A stretch of 64,000 nucleotides of DNA from Paenibacillus helianthi (GCF_001909055.1 NZ_LVWI01000001.1:1-64000), one strand, 5' to 3'. Counted from the stretch's first letter, positions 49,597 through 59,720 are shown. Numbers and translations are program-made. The notes: a model not told the origin generated them from the sequence alone.

Positions 49597-50979
49597 TTAT
49601 ACTTGGCCCACTTTACGGTCTCGCAGATAAAAGGAGATATAGAGTCCAATTGCTGCGATCCCTGTCAATGTCCAGAAGGAGGCATGCAGCCCATGGAGTA
49701 TACTCTCAGGGAAGTGAATTGAACCATGGCTCATCGAGGCAGTCATTATGGAAATTAACATTACCCCACCCATCGAACTGCTTAAGGAGCGTATGGTAAT
49801 TGTCATAGGAGAAGCATGAGCAATCATGGTGACGGGAACGCTTGCCATCGCATAGGCCGTTACCGGTGTCATAATGAACCCGATGCCAACCATAAGCAGC
49901 GCATAAATAGCGGCCACAAGAACCATTGAAGTATGCGTTGACAACAAAAGAGTCAAAAGCAGCGTGATGATGGCAATGATAGAAAAGCCTCCCCGTATGA
50001 TCAGCCGTATACCATACCGGTCATAGAGCCTGCCAGAGACCATACTGGTTATACCTAAGAGGATTGCCCCCGGCAACAGCAACAGACCAGACATTTTCGG
50101 AGTCAATCCCCTGACATTCTGGGCATATAGCGGTATCAGCAGTTCCACCCCTACCATGACTATGAACATCAGCACTCCGATCATAGAGGACTGGGTAAAT
50201 CTTCGGTTGCGGAATATATTGAAATCCAAGAGCGGAACGGCCAGCTTAAGTTGACGATGGATAAACATAACAATAATGATTATCCCCGCAAAAATGATTG
50301 CCCACGTGATCAAACGTGAACCTCCCTGTTCTCCCGCCCGATTTACCCCATACAGTAATCCTGCAAATCCAAGGGTTGAATAAAGGATGGATTTCAGATC
50401 CAGCTTCTCATGATGGGTATCCCCTACGTTCTTCAGACTAACTGTAGCCAGCAGCAAATTAGCAATCACGACGGGAAGCACAGCGTAGAACAGAATTCTC
50501 CAGGAATGCTCCTGAACGACCAAACCGAACAACGTCGGGCCCAGTGCCGGAGCGAGTCCCATCACCAGACCGATCAGCCCCATCGCAGAACCGATCTTTT
50601 CCTTTGGAAAAACTCTTAGAATCGTAGTCTGAAACAGCGGCATCAACAGGCCTGCTCCTATCCCCTGAATGATACGGCCTGTCAGGACCCAACCAAACTC
50701 TGGAGCGATTGCAGCCAGCAGTGTTCCTGTGGCAAATAATCCTACGGAAGTAAAGAATAGTGCTCTTGTAGTGAATCTTCCGACCAAAAATCCGGCAACA
50801 GGCACAGTAATACCTGCAACCAGATAATAAATTGTAATCAGCCATTGCACCTTGTTCTCGTTGATTCTCAGGTCCACCATGATACGCGGCAGTGCAGTAT
50901 TCAGCATCGTCTGCATCAGCTGTGCCAGAAAATTTGCGATCACCAGTGAGGAGACCATAATCCCAGGTTTACTTCTCAT
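49597..50979 (-). CDS. MFS drug transporter, DHA2 (EmrB/QacA-like) family
   Basis: A 460-residue membrane protein with about 14 hydrophobic segments, the early motif LNTALPRIMVDL typical of EmrB-type transporters, and motif C-like GPTLFGLV after GLIGLVMGLAPALGP. It should export drugs or amphiphiles with proton antiport. It has no partner gene nearby and lies downstream of the ger operon in the same direction. Confidence 0.88.
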   Translation of the reverse strand: MRSKPGIMVSSLVIANFLAQLMQTMLNTALPRIMVDLRINENKVQWLITIYYLVAGITVPVAGFLVGRFTTRALFFTSVGLFATGTLLAAIAPEFGWVLTGRIIQGIGAGLLMPLFQTTILRVFPKEKIGSAMGLIGLVMGLAPALGPTLFGLVVQEHSWRILFYAVLPVVIANLLLATVSLKNVGDTHHEKLDLKSILYSTLGFAGLLYGVNRAGEQGGSRLITWAIIFAGIIIIVMFIHRQLKLAVPLLDFNIFRNRRFTQSSMIGVLMFIVMVGVELLIPLYAQNVRGLTPKMSGLLLLPGAILLGITSMVSGRLYDRYGIRLIIRGGFSIIAIITLLLTLLLSTHTSMVLVAAIYALLMVGIGFIMTPVTAYAMASVPVTMIAHASPMTITIRSLSSSMGGVMLISIMTASMSHGSIHFPESILHGLHASFWTLTGIAAIGLYISFYLRDRKVGQV

Positions 50980-51202
50980 TCCTTACCCCGCCTTATCTCT
51001 TTTTCTAATGAAATACATTAAAGACTCTTTAACTCCTTGATGGTACCAAAAAAATTTTCTACTCGTTCAGCAAACCACAGGCATGATTACCGGGTAAACG
51101 AAATGCAAGTTTAATCACGGACTTAATATATCCAGAATATATTTATATGGATCTTTTGTCAAACAGAAGTTCAACGTGGAGAATATAAAACATGGAGCAA
51201 AA

Positions 51203-51226
51203 CGCCGCCCGGGGTTATGGGCGGCG
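51203..51226 (-). terminator. Terminator of the ger operon
   Basis: An 8-bp GC stem (51203-51210 with 51219-51226) followed on the minus strand by TTTT lies about 125 bp after the gerC-type stop. The long gap makes it a probable but not certain end of the operon. Confidence 0.55.
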
Positions 51227-51349
51227 CTGGTGTAAAGGTGATTCCGTGCATGGAGTACAGCCATAGAAACGGCCCAGTAGATTGCTTTTCTCCAAATTAG
51301 TGTGTCAGGAGCCTGTTCAACCAAGTACTGAGAAGTCTGCTAAGTGCGT

Positions 51350-52546
51350 TTATTCATTAAATGACCCATAATCAGTTATGGTGAACTTTATACTAAAGGT
51401 TACCGGTACTTTGCTAAAGGTATCATCCCAATGATCCTTCAGCTTTTTCCATACCTTAGGGTGTTCAATACTTAGGCGTTCTCCGAAGCCGGCAACCTCC
51501 ACCTTGTAAGTGGACTGCATCTGTTGCATCAAATGATTAAGCATAATGCTCAATCTCTCTTCAAAAATTTTTTCCCTCTCTTTAAGGGAGCCTATTTTAG
51601 TTGAGCGCTGCTCCGGGTCCCAATTTTCAATTAAGCGTCCATCCGATTCTATATTCACGTGAAATGAGACCTTGTTGTCTTCCGTGATTTTAGAAGTTAT
51701 TTTACTTTTTGCGGACTTGATTTCATAGGTTATGGTTTCATGTTTATTATTGTACGTCTTGATCGTCCCTCCATTGACATCTCCTTTAATCCAGTTCATA
51801 CTCCTCATGTCGTCCTGGTCTAATGACCCAATCCATTTGCCGGTTTCCCCCTTGATGATCCCAGCCCCAGACAACTCGATATCACCTTTGGCTTCTATAA
51901 TATTTTGCAGCACAAAGCTTTGTTTAGAGTGCATCCGTGCATCCAGAGTGGATAAGTTGACGGGTTTCATTACTTTGCTGCTTCTAAAGCGGTTGCGGAC
52001 CATTTCCCTGAGATGAAAGGAAGGAATATCATCCTTATCTTTCAATGTAAAAGTATCTGAGGCCCGCCCGGTACTTAAGAAGACAACACAGCTGGGACGG
52101 ATATCGTTGTCACGAAGCATAAAATCCATCAATTGCTCTATCTTCTGCTGCTCCACAAGTTTTGTAGAAATAACGATTACCTTCAGGTGGTGACCAATGA
52201 TCGGGCGGTCCAGACGAACCGAGAATTGGCGAAAAATCTCCAGCACAGAGTCACCCGTTTCCGAGACATTGATATATTGTGGCTTATTTACGCTATTTGA
52301 TGATTTAGATGCACCGCCAGCTGATTTTTTGGGCACTATTTGAAGTGTCGCCGTAAGCTTATTATTCTTAAAATAATCCCCGCCCTCATCCACCAATGTC
52401 TGCTCTGTCGAAGATAGTTCCCCTGTATCAAGAGCCACACCGGTATAGAGGCTTAGGTCTTCAATTTCCTTACTGCTCCAACAGCCGGATTGCGTGATCA
52501 GGAGCGTAACCGCTAGCAATACAAGGAGAGGATGACGTTTACACAT
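51350..52546 (-). CDS. Spore germination lipoprotein, Ger(x)C family
   Basis: A 398-residue lipoprotein with a hydrophobic signal ending in TQSGCW (lipidated Cys22) and the family start CWSSKEIEDLSLYTGVALD. It is the C subunit of a nutrient germinant receptor in the spore inner membrane. It overlaps the B-subunit gene by 8 bp and ends the gerA-B-C order. Confidence 0.93.
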   Translation of the reverse strand: MCKRHPLLVLLAVTLLITQSGCWSSKEIEDLSLYTGVALDTGELSSTEQTLVDEGGDYFKNNKLTATLQIVPKKSAGGASKSSNSVNKPQYINVSETGDSVLEIFRQFSVRLDRPIIGHHLKVIVISTKLVEQQKIEQLMDFMLRDNDIRPSCVVFLSTGRASDTFTLKDKDDIPSFHLREMVRNRFRSSKVMKPVNLSTLDARMHSKQSFVLQNIIEAKGDIELSGAGIIKGETGKWIGSLDQDDMRSMNWIKGDVNGGTIKTYNNKHETITYEIKSAKSKITSKITEDNKVSFHVNIESDGRLIENWDPEQRSTKIGSLKEREKIFEERLSIMLNHLMQQMQSTYKVEVAGFGERLSIEHPKVWKKLKDHWDDTFSKVPVTFSIKFTITDYGSFNE

Positions 52547-53642
52547 TCTGCTTCAATCCTTTCTTTCGAATGATCAAAACTACCGAAAGCAGCACAGGAA
52601 GCAAAATAAACAATATTATTCCCATCCTTCCAATGGCATCACCAACGGCAAATACATCATTCATACGTTTGGGAACCATGGTCGAGATGAAAATCAACGG
52701 CATTAGCCCGAAGATCACAGGGACAATTTTCAACTTGAACACCTGAGAGATCCCGAGGGAAGCATTGAAGAAAAAACTGCAGAAGTTACAAAACATTTGC
52801 ATCATCCAAATCACCAATAGCGGAAACTCGAACCGTTCAAAAAAGAATCCGGAGATCTCAAAACTGCGGACTAAATCAATTGTAGGCCAAGTGCTCGTAG
52901 TCACAGAATCTATGGACAGGCCTCCTACAACCACAATCACAGTCAGAAGGTATAAGACCATAGGTATGCCAATCCCCGCTAACATGGATTTAACCGCATG
53001 CTGGGGATGCTGCATGAAGGCTGTAATCGTCATCACTACCTCACATCCCGTATAGACGAGTACAGTGGACTTCAGTCCCTTAATTACAGGCATAAGACCT
53101 TCACTCAGTACAGGACGCAAATGGTTAATATCAAATACTCTTATGCTAAGGATATAACATAAAATCAAGATAAAAAGGCTTATGGGGAAAATGATTTGAT
53201 AGACTCTGGCGATGGAATTAATGCCTCCAAACACCAGATAGGCCCCCACCCAGATAAATGGAATGACGATTGCCCAAACGGGAGTTCCTTCAAGTAGAAA
53301 AAACATCGTAATTTCAGCCAATACCCGAATTTCAAATCCGGCGATGATAATAAAGTAAATAATGAGCAGCGAGCTTAAAAAACCTCCCGGGAATTTACCA
53401 ATAATTCCTTTGGAGTATTGATAAACGGTTTTCCCTGGAAACTGCTGGCTTAATTTCACCATTACGAAAATAACCAACATTACAATTAGCCCGCCCAGCA
53501 GTACGGACATCCAGGAGTCCGGAGTTTTGGCTGATTCCGTCACACTTCTGGGCAGAGTCAGAATACCCGCCCCCAGTACCGTATTCGTCAAGAATAACGA
53601 TGCCTGACCCGATGTGATTTTATCATCAGAGCGTACAAACAT
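52539..53642 (-). CDS. Spore germination permease, GerAB/GRKB family
   Basis: A 367-residue membrane protein of the APC-superfamily fold with about ten helices, starting KITSGQASLFLTNTVLGAGILTLPR. In germinant receptors the B subunit binds the nutrient. It follows the A-subunit gene by 25 bp; a G-rich ribosome site precedes it. Confidence 0.93.
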   Translation of the reverse strand: MFVRSDDKITSGQASLFLTNTVLGAGILTLPRSVTESAKTPDSWMSVLLGGLIVMLVIFVMVKLSQQFPGKTVYQYSKGIIGKFPGGFLSSLLIIYFIIIAGFEIRVLAEITMFFLLEGTPVWAIVIPFIWVGAYLVFGGINSIARVYQIIFPISLFILILCYILSIRVFDINHLRPVLSEGLMPVIKGLKSTVLVYTGCEVVMTITAFMQHPQHAVKSMLAGIGIPMVLYLLTVIVVVGGLSIDSVTTSTWPTIDLVRSFEISGFFFERFEFPLLVIWMMQMFCNFCSFFFNASLGISQVFKLKIVPVIFGLMPLIFISTMVPKRMNDVFAVGDAIGRMGIILFILLPVLLSVVLIIRKKGLKQNV

Positions 53643-53667
53643 TTCTTCCCCCCCTTCCTTTTACTTG

Positions 53668-55317
53668 CTAGGATCTGCGCTTTTTCTTTTGTGTTTTCAT
53701 CATTTCAGGTCTTCGTTTCATAAGTGACAGAGGTGCGCGAACGTAGAGATCCTTCCAGTCACTAAAGCGTATGGGAGCAAAGGGAGTAACATAAGGCACC
53801 CCAAAACTCTTTAATTTACTGAGATGAATGATGATCAGCAGAAAAAACAATATCGTTCCAAACATCCCGAGTACGGATGCAAACAGCATGCCAGCAAAAC
53901 GCAAAATGCGGAGTGTAATGCCCGTACTGTACATCGGTACTGAAAAGGAAGAGATCGCTGTCACCGCCACGACGATAACCAGGAATGGACTAACAATTCC
54001 GGCTGCCACAGCGGCATCGCCAATAATCAAGCCCCCTACGATGCCCATTGCTGGTCCAATGGGTTTGGGCAGCCGAATCCCAGCTTCACGTAATATCTCA
54101 ATGGACACTTCAAGAATCATAACTTCAATAACGGATGGAAATGGAACGCCTTGACGGGTCTGAATGATGGTTATCGCCAGCTGAGTGGGGATTAACCCCG
54201 GATGGAACGAGATAAAAGAAATGTACAAAGCCGGACTCAGCAACGCCAGAAAGGCTGTGAAGAACCTCAGGATCCGATACATGGTTCCTGGAAGCCACCG
54301 TTCATAATAATCCTCTGGGGATTGCAGCAGCATACTAAAGGTCACAGGAACGATGAGTGCAAACGGAGTGCCGTCCAGCAGTATTGCTATTCTTCCTTCC
54401 AGCAGAGAGTTAATAACCCGGTCGGGCCGTTCCGTATTCTGAGTCTGCTGGAAAGGGCTCATATAATTATCTTCAATCAGTTGCTCCACATATCCGGATT
54501 CAGCGATAAAATCCATATCAATTTTTGAAATCCTGTCCTTAACCTCCTGAAGCAGCTCAGGATTTACAATATCGTTAATATAGGCAACAACCAGCTTTCT
54601 TTTGATGCTGGTTCCAACCTCATAGAGCTTCATCTCCAGATTTTTATTAAGACCTTGGCGGCGCAGCATGGAGGTATTCTCGCTTAGGACCTCCGAAAAT
54701 GAAATTCGCGGCCCGCGAAGCAATCCTTCTGAGACTGGTTCTGTAATCGCCCGTTTGGAACCGCTTGGCAATCCCACCAAGAGCGCTGTGGACATCCCTT
54801 CTATGATTAATGCTGTATAGCCAAACAGAATCTTCTCCTGGAGCTTTTCCAATTCATTGATTTCACTAAGCTCCGTAAGCGGAAGGATTTTTTCTTTTAT
54901 ACTGGATAAGGTTATAGCCTCACTATCAACTTTGAGGTCTTGCATCAAAACCTGCAGCACTTGTTTGTTGATCAACCCTTCATCCTGCATGCCATCTATG
55001 AAGATAAGCACAGCCTGTACATTAAACCCATACACCATAAATTCACGAAAATGCACATCACTGTTTTCGCCTATGGCTTGTTTAATGGATATAAGATCAG
55101 CATTATAATTCCCGCTAAGCTGTGGACTGGTTTGAGTAGCCATTTTCTCAGGTGAAGCAGGACCTGAAGCTTTCCCCGCTTTCGAGGCCCTTCCGCTCCC
55201 CACTACAGAGTACAGCGAATTATATAGATAATAAATTCCTAATGGACACACTAGCGTTATTGCAGCCTGCATAAATGTTTTCCAATCAGGAATAAAAGAA
55301 ACGATAGTTGACCACAT
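53668..55317 (-). CDS. Spore germination receptor subunit A, GerAA family
   Basis: A 549-residue protein with a soluble N-terminal domain (about 70-300) and a C-terminal membrane domain with RIAILLDGTPFALIVP, PSVIEVMILEVSIEILREAG and PKPIGPAMGIVGGLIIG, all typical of GerA. I choose the ATG at 55317 (AAGGA 8 bases upstream); the ATG at 55326 is immediately beside that site. An extra membrane segment at the very N-terminus (about 15-40) is visible. First gene of the ger operon. Confidence 0.93.
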   Translation of the reverse strand: MWSTIVSFIPDWKTFMQAAITLVCPLGIYYLYNSLYSVVGSGRASKAGKASGPASPEKMATQTSPQLSGNYNADLISIKQAIGENSDVHFREFMVYGFNVQAVLIFIDGMQDEGLINKQVLQVLMQDLKVDSEAITLSSIKEKILPLTELSEINELEKLQEKILFGYTALIIEGMSTALLVGLPSGSKRAITEPVSEGLLRGPRISFSEVLSENTSMLRRQGLNKNLEMKLYEVGTSIKRKLVVAYINDIVNPELLQEVKDRISKIDMDFIAESGYVEQLIEDNYMSPFQQTQNTERPDRVINSLLEGRIAILLDGTPFALIVPVTFSMLLQSPEDYYERWLPGTMYRILRFFTAFLALLSPALYISFISFHPGLIPTQLAITIIQTRQGVPFPSVIEVMILEVSIEILREAGIRLPKPIGPAMGIVGGLIIGDAAVAAGIVSPFLVIVVAVTAISSFSVPMYSTGITLRILRFAGMLFASVLGMFGTILFFLLIIIHLSKLKSFGVPYVTPFAPIRFSDWKDLYVRAPLSLMKRRPEMMKTQKKKRRS

Positions 55318-55492
55318 CCTGATCATCCTTAACTGTAGTTTTTTTTGAAATAACGCTCCGTGATGAAATCTGCAGTTTCCAGGTGAGAGGCTATAACCTA
55401 AAGTGTGCCAAAATAAAGATTTCTTTAGTCACAGTTAATAAAACTCTCCAAAGGTAATTTCATCCATCGTTGTTAAAGGATGTTCCCATAAC

Positions 55493-55529
55493 AAAAACTC
55501 CTGCCAGGGAATACTTCTCTGGCAGGAGT
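55493..55529 (-). terminator. Terminator of the AraC gene
   Basis: An 11-bp perfect stem (arms 55519-55529 and 55497-55507) followed on the minus strand by TTTTTG. It begins 4 bp after the AraC stop codon. Confidence 0.88.
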
Positions 55530-55532
55530 CTG

Positions 55533-56369
55533 TTATTCGAAATGAAGGATCTGCATCTGTTTTCTGAAGTCCGTAGGCGTAAGCCCTGCATTCTTCTTGA
55601 ACTGCTTGGAGAAGTAGAACAGGTCGCTGAAGCCGAGCTGCATGGCGATTTCACTGATCGTGCTGGTTGTAGCAGTGAGCAGTTCCTTGGCTTTTTCGAT
55701 TTTTTTTCGTGTAATGTACTGTATGGGAGGCACGCCTAACTGCTTCTTGAACAGGCGGATAAAGGAATTGGGGTGCATGTGGGCAATCTCGGCAAGCTCA
55801 TGGACTGTAATATTTTGTTCAATATTCGCTTCAATATGATTCAGGATTTTGGTTAGCTTTTCAACGGTGGTTAAATTCTTAAGGGTAATTTCATTCAGGT
55901 CCAGCTTGCTGAGGTAATAGGCAAATAGCTCCATTAGCTTGCTCTTCGCAAGCAGCTGGGCGTAAATCTCACTCGATTTGGCATGGAATACAATGCTGCT
56001 GAACATCTCCTTGACGATTTCGCGGTCTACGGAGCTGCATATATGACTCAGCTCCAGTATTTTGAACAGATTCATATCTCCTGCCTTCACACTGAAGTGG
56101 CACCAATATTTGCGGAAGGGCTGGCTGCTGATACAAGAATAAGATTGCTTCACTCCCTCCGGCATCAAATAAAGCTCACCGGGCTTGGGATAGTACTCTT
56201 GTTCACCGATCTTCAGCCAGCCCTCGCCTTCGCAAATGAAATAAAACTTGCTATAGTCAGGGGTGTAGCCGAGATCCATCCAATCCGTACTGCACAGATT
56301 ATAGTCCGCCATAATTAAATCAATCTTCAGGTTAGATATGTAGCTGGTGAGCAGCGTAGAGTTATTCAT
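55533..56369 (-). CDS. AraC-family regulator
   Basis: A 278-residue regulator: N-terminal cupin-like sensor (KPGELYLMPEGVKQSYS) and C-terminal double helix-turn-helix (ITVHELAEIAHMHPNSFIRL and EIAMQLGFSDLFYFSKQFKKN). It is divergent from the fucosidase gene starting at 56491 and most likely controls it in response to a sugar. Confidence 0.9.
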   Translation of the reverse strand: MNNSTLLTSYISNLKIDLIMADYNLCSTDWMDLGYTPDYSKFYFICEGEGWLKIGEQEYYPKPGELYLMPEGVKQSYSCISSQPFRKYWCHFSVKAGDMNLFKILELSHICSSVDREIVKEMFSSIVFHAKSSEIYAQLLAKSKLMELFAYYLSKLDLNEITLKNLTTVEKLTKILNHIEANIEQNITVHELAEIAHMHPNSFIRLFKKQLGVPPIQYITRKKIEKAKELLTATTSTISEIAMQLGFSDLFYFSKQFKKNAGLTPTDFRKQMQILHFE

Positions 56370-56490
56370 AAATAAACCGCCTTAGAGGGTTATTTTTGTA
56401 CATCAACAAGTTAATGATCTACATACCTATTCTCTCCATCCCCCGCTACAATGAGAGCGGTACAAGAACTTCGAGAGGATGGGAACAATA

Positions 56491-57948
56491 ATGGACAAAG
56501 CCAGCTACTTAAAGGTGATCAATGATACGATTGGGTGTGGCAGATTCAAGGATAATTGGGACTCGTTAAGTGAGTTCCGGGTTCCTTTGTGGTATGAGCA
56601 GGCTAAATTCGGAATATTCATTCATTGGGGCCTCTATTCTATTCCTGCGTTTGGCAGCGAGTGGTATTCCCGCAATATGTACATTCAGGGCTCCCCGGAA
56701 TATGAACATCATCTGGCTGTATACGGTAAGCATGCAGATTTCGGTTATAAGGATTTTATTCCATTATTTACAGCAGAGCACTTCGATGCGGCCGAATGGG
56801 CACAGCTTTTCAAGCAGTCCGGTGCCAAATACATTATGCCAGTTGCAGAGCATCATGACGGTTTCCAGATGTATAAAAGCGTTTTCTCTCATTATAACAC
56901 GTACGAAATGGGGCCAAAACGTGATCTGCTGGGTGAAATGAAGGCTGCCTTTGCCGAACAGAAGCTGGAGCTGTGCGTGTCTTCACACCGTGCAGAGCAC
57001 TGGTTCTTCATGTCGCATGGTAAAGAATTCGCATCCGATATTCATGAACCGCTCGTTCCCGGAGATTTCTACTGGCCGGCAATGCTTGAACCGGAGCATC
57101 AGGACTTATATGGTTCTCCCCCGACAGATGAATATCTGGAGGACTGGCTGATCCGTTGCTGCGAGCTGGTCGATCAGTATCAGCCTAAGGTGTTTTATTT
57201 TGACTGGTGGATTCATACCGCTGCCTTCAAGCCTTACCTTAAGAAATTCGCTGCTTATTATTACAACCGGGGTGAAGAATGGGGTTATCCGGTGGCAATC
57301 AATTACAAGCATGATGCCTTTATGTTCGGCGCTGCCGTTCCCGATGTGGAGCGGGGCCAATTCGCCGGGCTAAAGCCCTATTTCTGGCAGACAGACACCG
57401 CCGTGGCTAAGAATTCCTGGTGCTACACCGAAAACAACAATTACAAATCTGCTGTAGAGATTATCAGGGATCTGGTCGATATCGTCAGTAAAAACGGCAA
57501 TCTGCTGCTGAACATTGGCCCTAAGGCGGATGGCTCCATTCCCGAGGAGGACAAGAATATTCTTCTGGAGATTGGGGAATGGCTAAAAGTCAATGGCGAA
57601 GCCATCTATGATACGTCATACTGGCGCACCTTCGGTGAAGGGCCGACAGAAATCCATGAAGGCCAATTTACAGATGGCCAGACCAAGCTGTTCACAAGCG
57701 AGGATATCCGCTTTACGGTTAAAGGTTCTGTTCTATATGCCACCGTTCTTGTGTATCCTGAGCAAGGTACGGTTCACATTAAGTCACTTAAAGAGGAATC
57801 CCATCATTTCCAGGGAATCATCCAAAATATCAGTATATTGGGCTGCGACGAGAAACCCGCCTGGCAGAGAACGGAAGAAGCACTTATCCTTACAACAACT
57901 ACTGTTGCAAGCAACGCACCCGTTGTTTTTAAAATTGAGCTTGATTAG
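56491..57948 (+). CDS. GH29 alpha-L-fucosidase
   Basis: A 485-residue glycosidase without signal peptide. Conserved segments: FGIFIHWGLYS, KYIMPVAEHHDGF, probable nucleophile Asp238 in VFYFDWW, and NGNLLLNIGPKADGSIPEE. It should remove alpha-L-fucose from oligosaccharides taken up by the cell. The ATG at 56491 sits 12 bases after GAGAGG; an upstream ATG at 56479 overlaps the ribosome site. Divergent AraC gene on the left. Confidence 0.9.
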   Translation: MDKASYLKVINDTIGCGRFKDNWDSLSEFRVPLWYEQAKFGIFIHWGLYSIPAFGSEWYSRNMYIQGSPEYEHHLAVYGKHADFGYKDFIPLFTAEHFDAAEWAQLFKQSGAKYIMPVAEHHDGFQMYKSVFSHYNTYEMGPKRDLLGEMKAAFAEQKLELCVSSHRAEHWFFMSHGKEFASDIHEPLVPGDFYWPAMLEPEHQDLYGSPPTDEYLEDWLIRCCELVDQYQPKVFYFDWWIHTAAFKPYLKKFAAYYYNRGEEWGYPVAINYKHDAFMFGAAVPDVERGQFAGLKPYFWQTDTAVAKNSWCYTENNNYKSAVEIIRDLVDIVSKNGNLLLNIGPKADGSIPEEDKNILLEIGEWLKVNGEAIYDTSYWRTFGEGPTEIHEGQFTDGQTKLFTSEDIRFTVKGSVLYATVLVYPEQGTVHIKSLKEESHHFQGIIQNISILGCDEKPAWQRTEEALILTTTTVASNAPVVFKIELD

Positions 57949-57976
57949 TAAAAATTTTATGGTTTCAAATTAACAC

Positions 57977-58004
57977 TTGCTATATAAAAGTAATATGCTA
58001 TAAT
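57977..58004 (+). promoter_or_regulatory. Promoter of the flavin reductase gene
   Basis: TTGCTA (57977-57982) and TATAAT (57999-58004) with a 16-bp spacer, about 65 bp before the start at 58068. Confidence 0.6.
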
Positions 58005-58067
58005 AAAAATATGTTAAGTTACACAGCAGATTAGGAAGCTAATACAACTACTTAGGAGGAAAATTAA

Positions 58068-58610
58068 ATGACAACCTTAAACATCGGAATTATTCTGGGC
58101 AGCACCCGTCAAGGACGCGTGAGCCCGCAGGTAGGCGAATGGGTGAAAGGTATAGCGGATGCACGCGGAGATGCAAACTATGAAATCGTAGATATTGCCG
58201 ACTATAAATTGCCTCTCCTTGGAGAATCGGATGACTATGCTCCTGCACAGGCTTGGGCGGCTAAGCTGGCTACTCTCGATGGTTTCGTCTTCATTGCACA
58301 GGAATATAATCATAGCCTTACGGGCGCACTCAAGAATGCACTGGATTCCGCCCGTGAAGAATGGAACAATAAGGCAGCGGGCATCGTCAGCTACGGCTCT
58401 GCTGGAGGCGTTCGTGCAGCCGAGCACCTGCGCGGAATTCTTGGCGAATTGATGGTCGCCGATGTTCGTGTACATCCACTATTGTCCCTGTTCACCGACT
58501 TTGAGAACGGTTCTGTCTTCAAGCCGGCTGCCCTCCACACACCTAACGTAAATGCCATGCTTGATCAAGTGCTCGCATGGAGCGGTGCCTTAAAGACCTT
58601 GCGTTCATAA
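58068..58610 (+). CDS. NADPH-dependent FMN reductase (azoreductase-like)
   Basis: A 180-residue flavodoxin-fold enzyme: GIILGSTRQGRVSPQVGEW at the start (FMN phosphate loop), IAQEYNHSLTGALKNALD, and YGSAGGVRAAEHLR. It should reduce quinones, azo dyes or free flavin with NAD(P)H. GGAGG precedes the ATG. It is monocistronic with its own promoter and terminator. Confidence 0.9.
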   Translation: MTTLNIGIILGSTRQGRVSPQVGEWVKGIADARGDANYEIVDIADYKLPLLGESDDYAPAQAWAAKLATLDGFVFIAQEYNHSLTGALKNALDSAREEWNNKAAGIVSYGSAGGVRAAEHLRGILGELMVADVRVHPLLSLFTDFENGSVFKPAALHTPNVNAMLDQVLAWSGALKTLRS

Positions 58611-58629
58611 ATAAAGCTAGCTAAGACCC

Positions 58630-58662
58630 AAAAAGCCACTTCAGATGTTGAAGTGGCTTTTT
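58630..58662 (+). terminator. Terminator of the flavin reductase gene
   Basis: A 14-bp stem (58630-58643 with 58649-58662, 5-nt loop) ending in a T run, 20 bp after the stop codon. Confidence 0.93.
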
Positions 58663-58708
58663 CTATGACCCGGGACAGCTGCATGAATGGCAATTGGATG
58701 CTGAGACT

Positions 58709-59104
58709 CTAATGTAGCGAGCTTTGCTCTTCTACTGTATGAATTGGCCCTTTCGAAGAGGCCGCATCATCAGAAGAACCATGACCCGGTCCGAGCAGAT
58801 TCAGGACAACCACTCCAATGACGATAAAGGCAATCCCCACGATACTTGCCGTATTAATCTTTTCCTTCCAAATAACTACCGAAATTATCACAGTTACTAC
58901 AGTGCCTAGCCCAGACCAGATCGCATAGGCAGTATTTAGCGGGATGGTCTTCAGCGATATGGACAGGAAATAGAACGAACACACGAAAGCAACAACCGTC
59001 ACGATGGACGGATACAGCCGGGTAAAACCTTGAGAAGCTTTCAGCATCGAGGTTCCGAGCAGCTCACTGGAAATGGATAAGGCTAATAACAAATAAGCCA
59101 TCAT
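58709..59104 (-). CDS. SMR-family multidrug/guanidinium exporter
   Basis: A 131-residue membrane protein with four helices. The conserved Glu lies in ALSISSELLGTSMLKAS, with PLNTAYAIWSGLGTV in helices 2-3. Typical SMR proteins are about 105-115 residues; this one has an extra polar tail of about 25 residues (from GPGHGSSDD). It overlaps its TetR gene by ATGA and is probably repressed by it. Confidence 0.92.
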   Translation of the reverse strand: MMAYLLLALSISSELLGTSMLKASQGFTRLYPSIVTVVAFVCSFYFLSISLKTIPLNTAYAIWSGLGTVVTVIISVVIWKEKINTASIVGIAFIVIGVVVLNLLGPGHGSSDDAASSKGPIHTVEEQSSLH

Positions 59105-59670
59105 TTCACCTCCTTCGCATAGAGCAGTAATTCGTTTAGGATCTGCTCCTTCAATTCCTTGTCAGGGGGAGCAAGGCCAAACATTTCCGCAAACCACAAC
59201 CCGTCAGCGGCAAGTCTGGCGATGGTCGATTTTACAGGGTCAAGGCCGTCATTCTCAATGTTGTGCTGCCACTGGACGTATGCGGACCGGATACTATTCA
59301 ATGATTCAGGATTGAAAAAGAGCGCGGAAGCCAGCACCGGACCCATGTCATTACCGACACCAATATCATCTAAGGTAGATTCGAGATAAGCCCTGCTCCA
59401 TCTCCCTTTTACTTCCTTATCCCGCTCCATCCTTCTGGCGATATCGGCCTCAAAGGTCTTCGTCATCTCCTCCACTACACCGAGCACCAGCGCTTCTTTA
59501 CTGGGAAAATGGTACAACAGGCCACCTTTGCTGACGCCCGCCTTCTTGGCAACCAAATCCAGGGTCAATTGCTCTCCTCCCAGTTCCTTCATCACAGCTG
59601 CGGCAGCAAGTAGAATTAGTTTTCGTTTGGGGATTTTTTCTTTCTCTTGAGCTTGCGAATCCATACTCAT
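59101..59670 (-). CDS. TetR-family regulator of the SMR exporter
   Basis: A 189-residue TetR protein with the HTH LTLDLVAKKAGVSKGGLLYHFPSKEALV. A longer frame begins at 59715, but that lies in the -35 box of its promoter, so I choose 59670 (a second ATG is at 59664). The transcript would start only about 9 nt before the ATG, giving a very short leader. A dyad in the promoter suggests autorepression. Confidence 0.88.
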   Translation of the reverse strand: MSMDSQAQEKEKIPKRKLILLAAAAVMKELGGEQLTLDLVAKKAGVSKGGLLYHFPSKEALVLGVVEEMTKTFEADIARRMERDKEVKGRWSRAYLESTLDDIGVGNDMGPVLASALFFNPESLNSIRSAYVQWQHNIENDGLDPVKSTIARLAADGLWFAEMFGLAPPDKELKEQILNELLLYAKEVK

Positions 59671-59685
59671 CACCGTCCTGAAATA

Positions 59686-59715
59686 ACTATACCGTCTGGA
59701 CGGTTTAGATGTCAA
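59686..59715 (-). promoter_or_regulatory. Promoter with embedded operator for tetR-smr
   Basis: TTGACA (59710-59715) and TATAGT (59686-59691) on the minus strand, 18 bp apart. The dyad accgtctggacggt (59691-59704) fills the spacer, so a bound repressor would block polymerase. Confidence 0.75.
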
Positions 59716-59720
59716 ATGAT

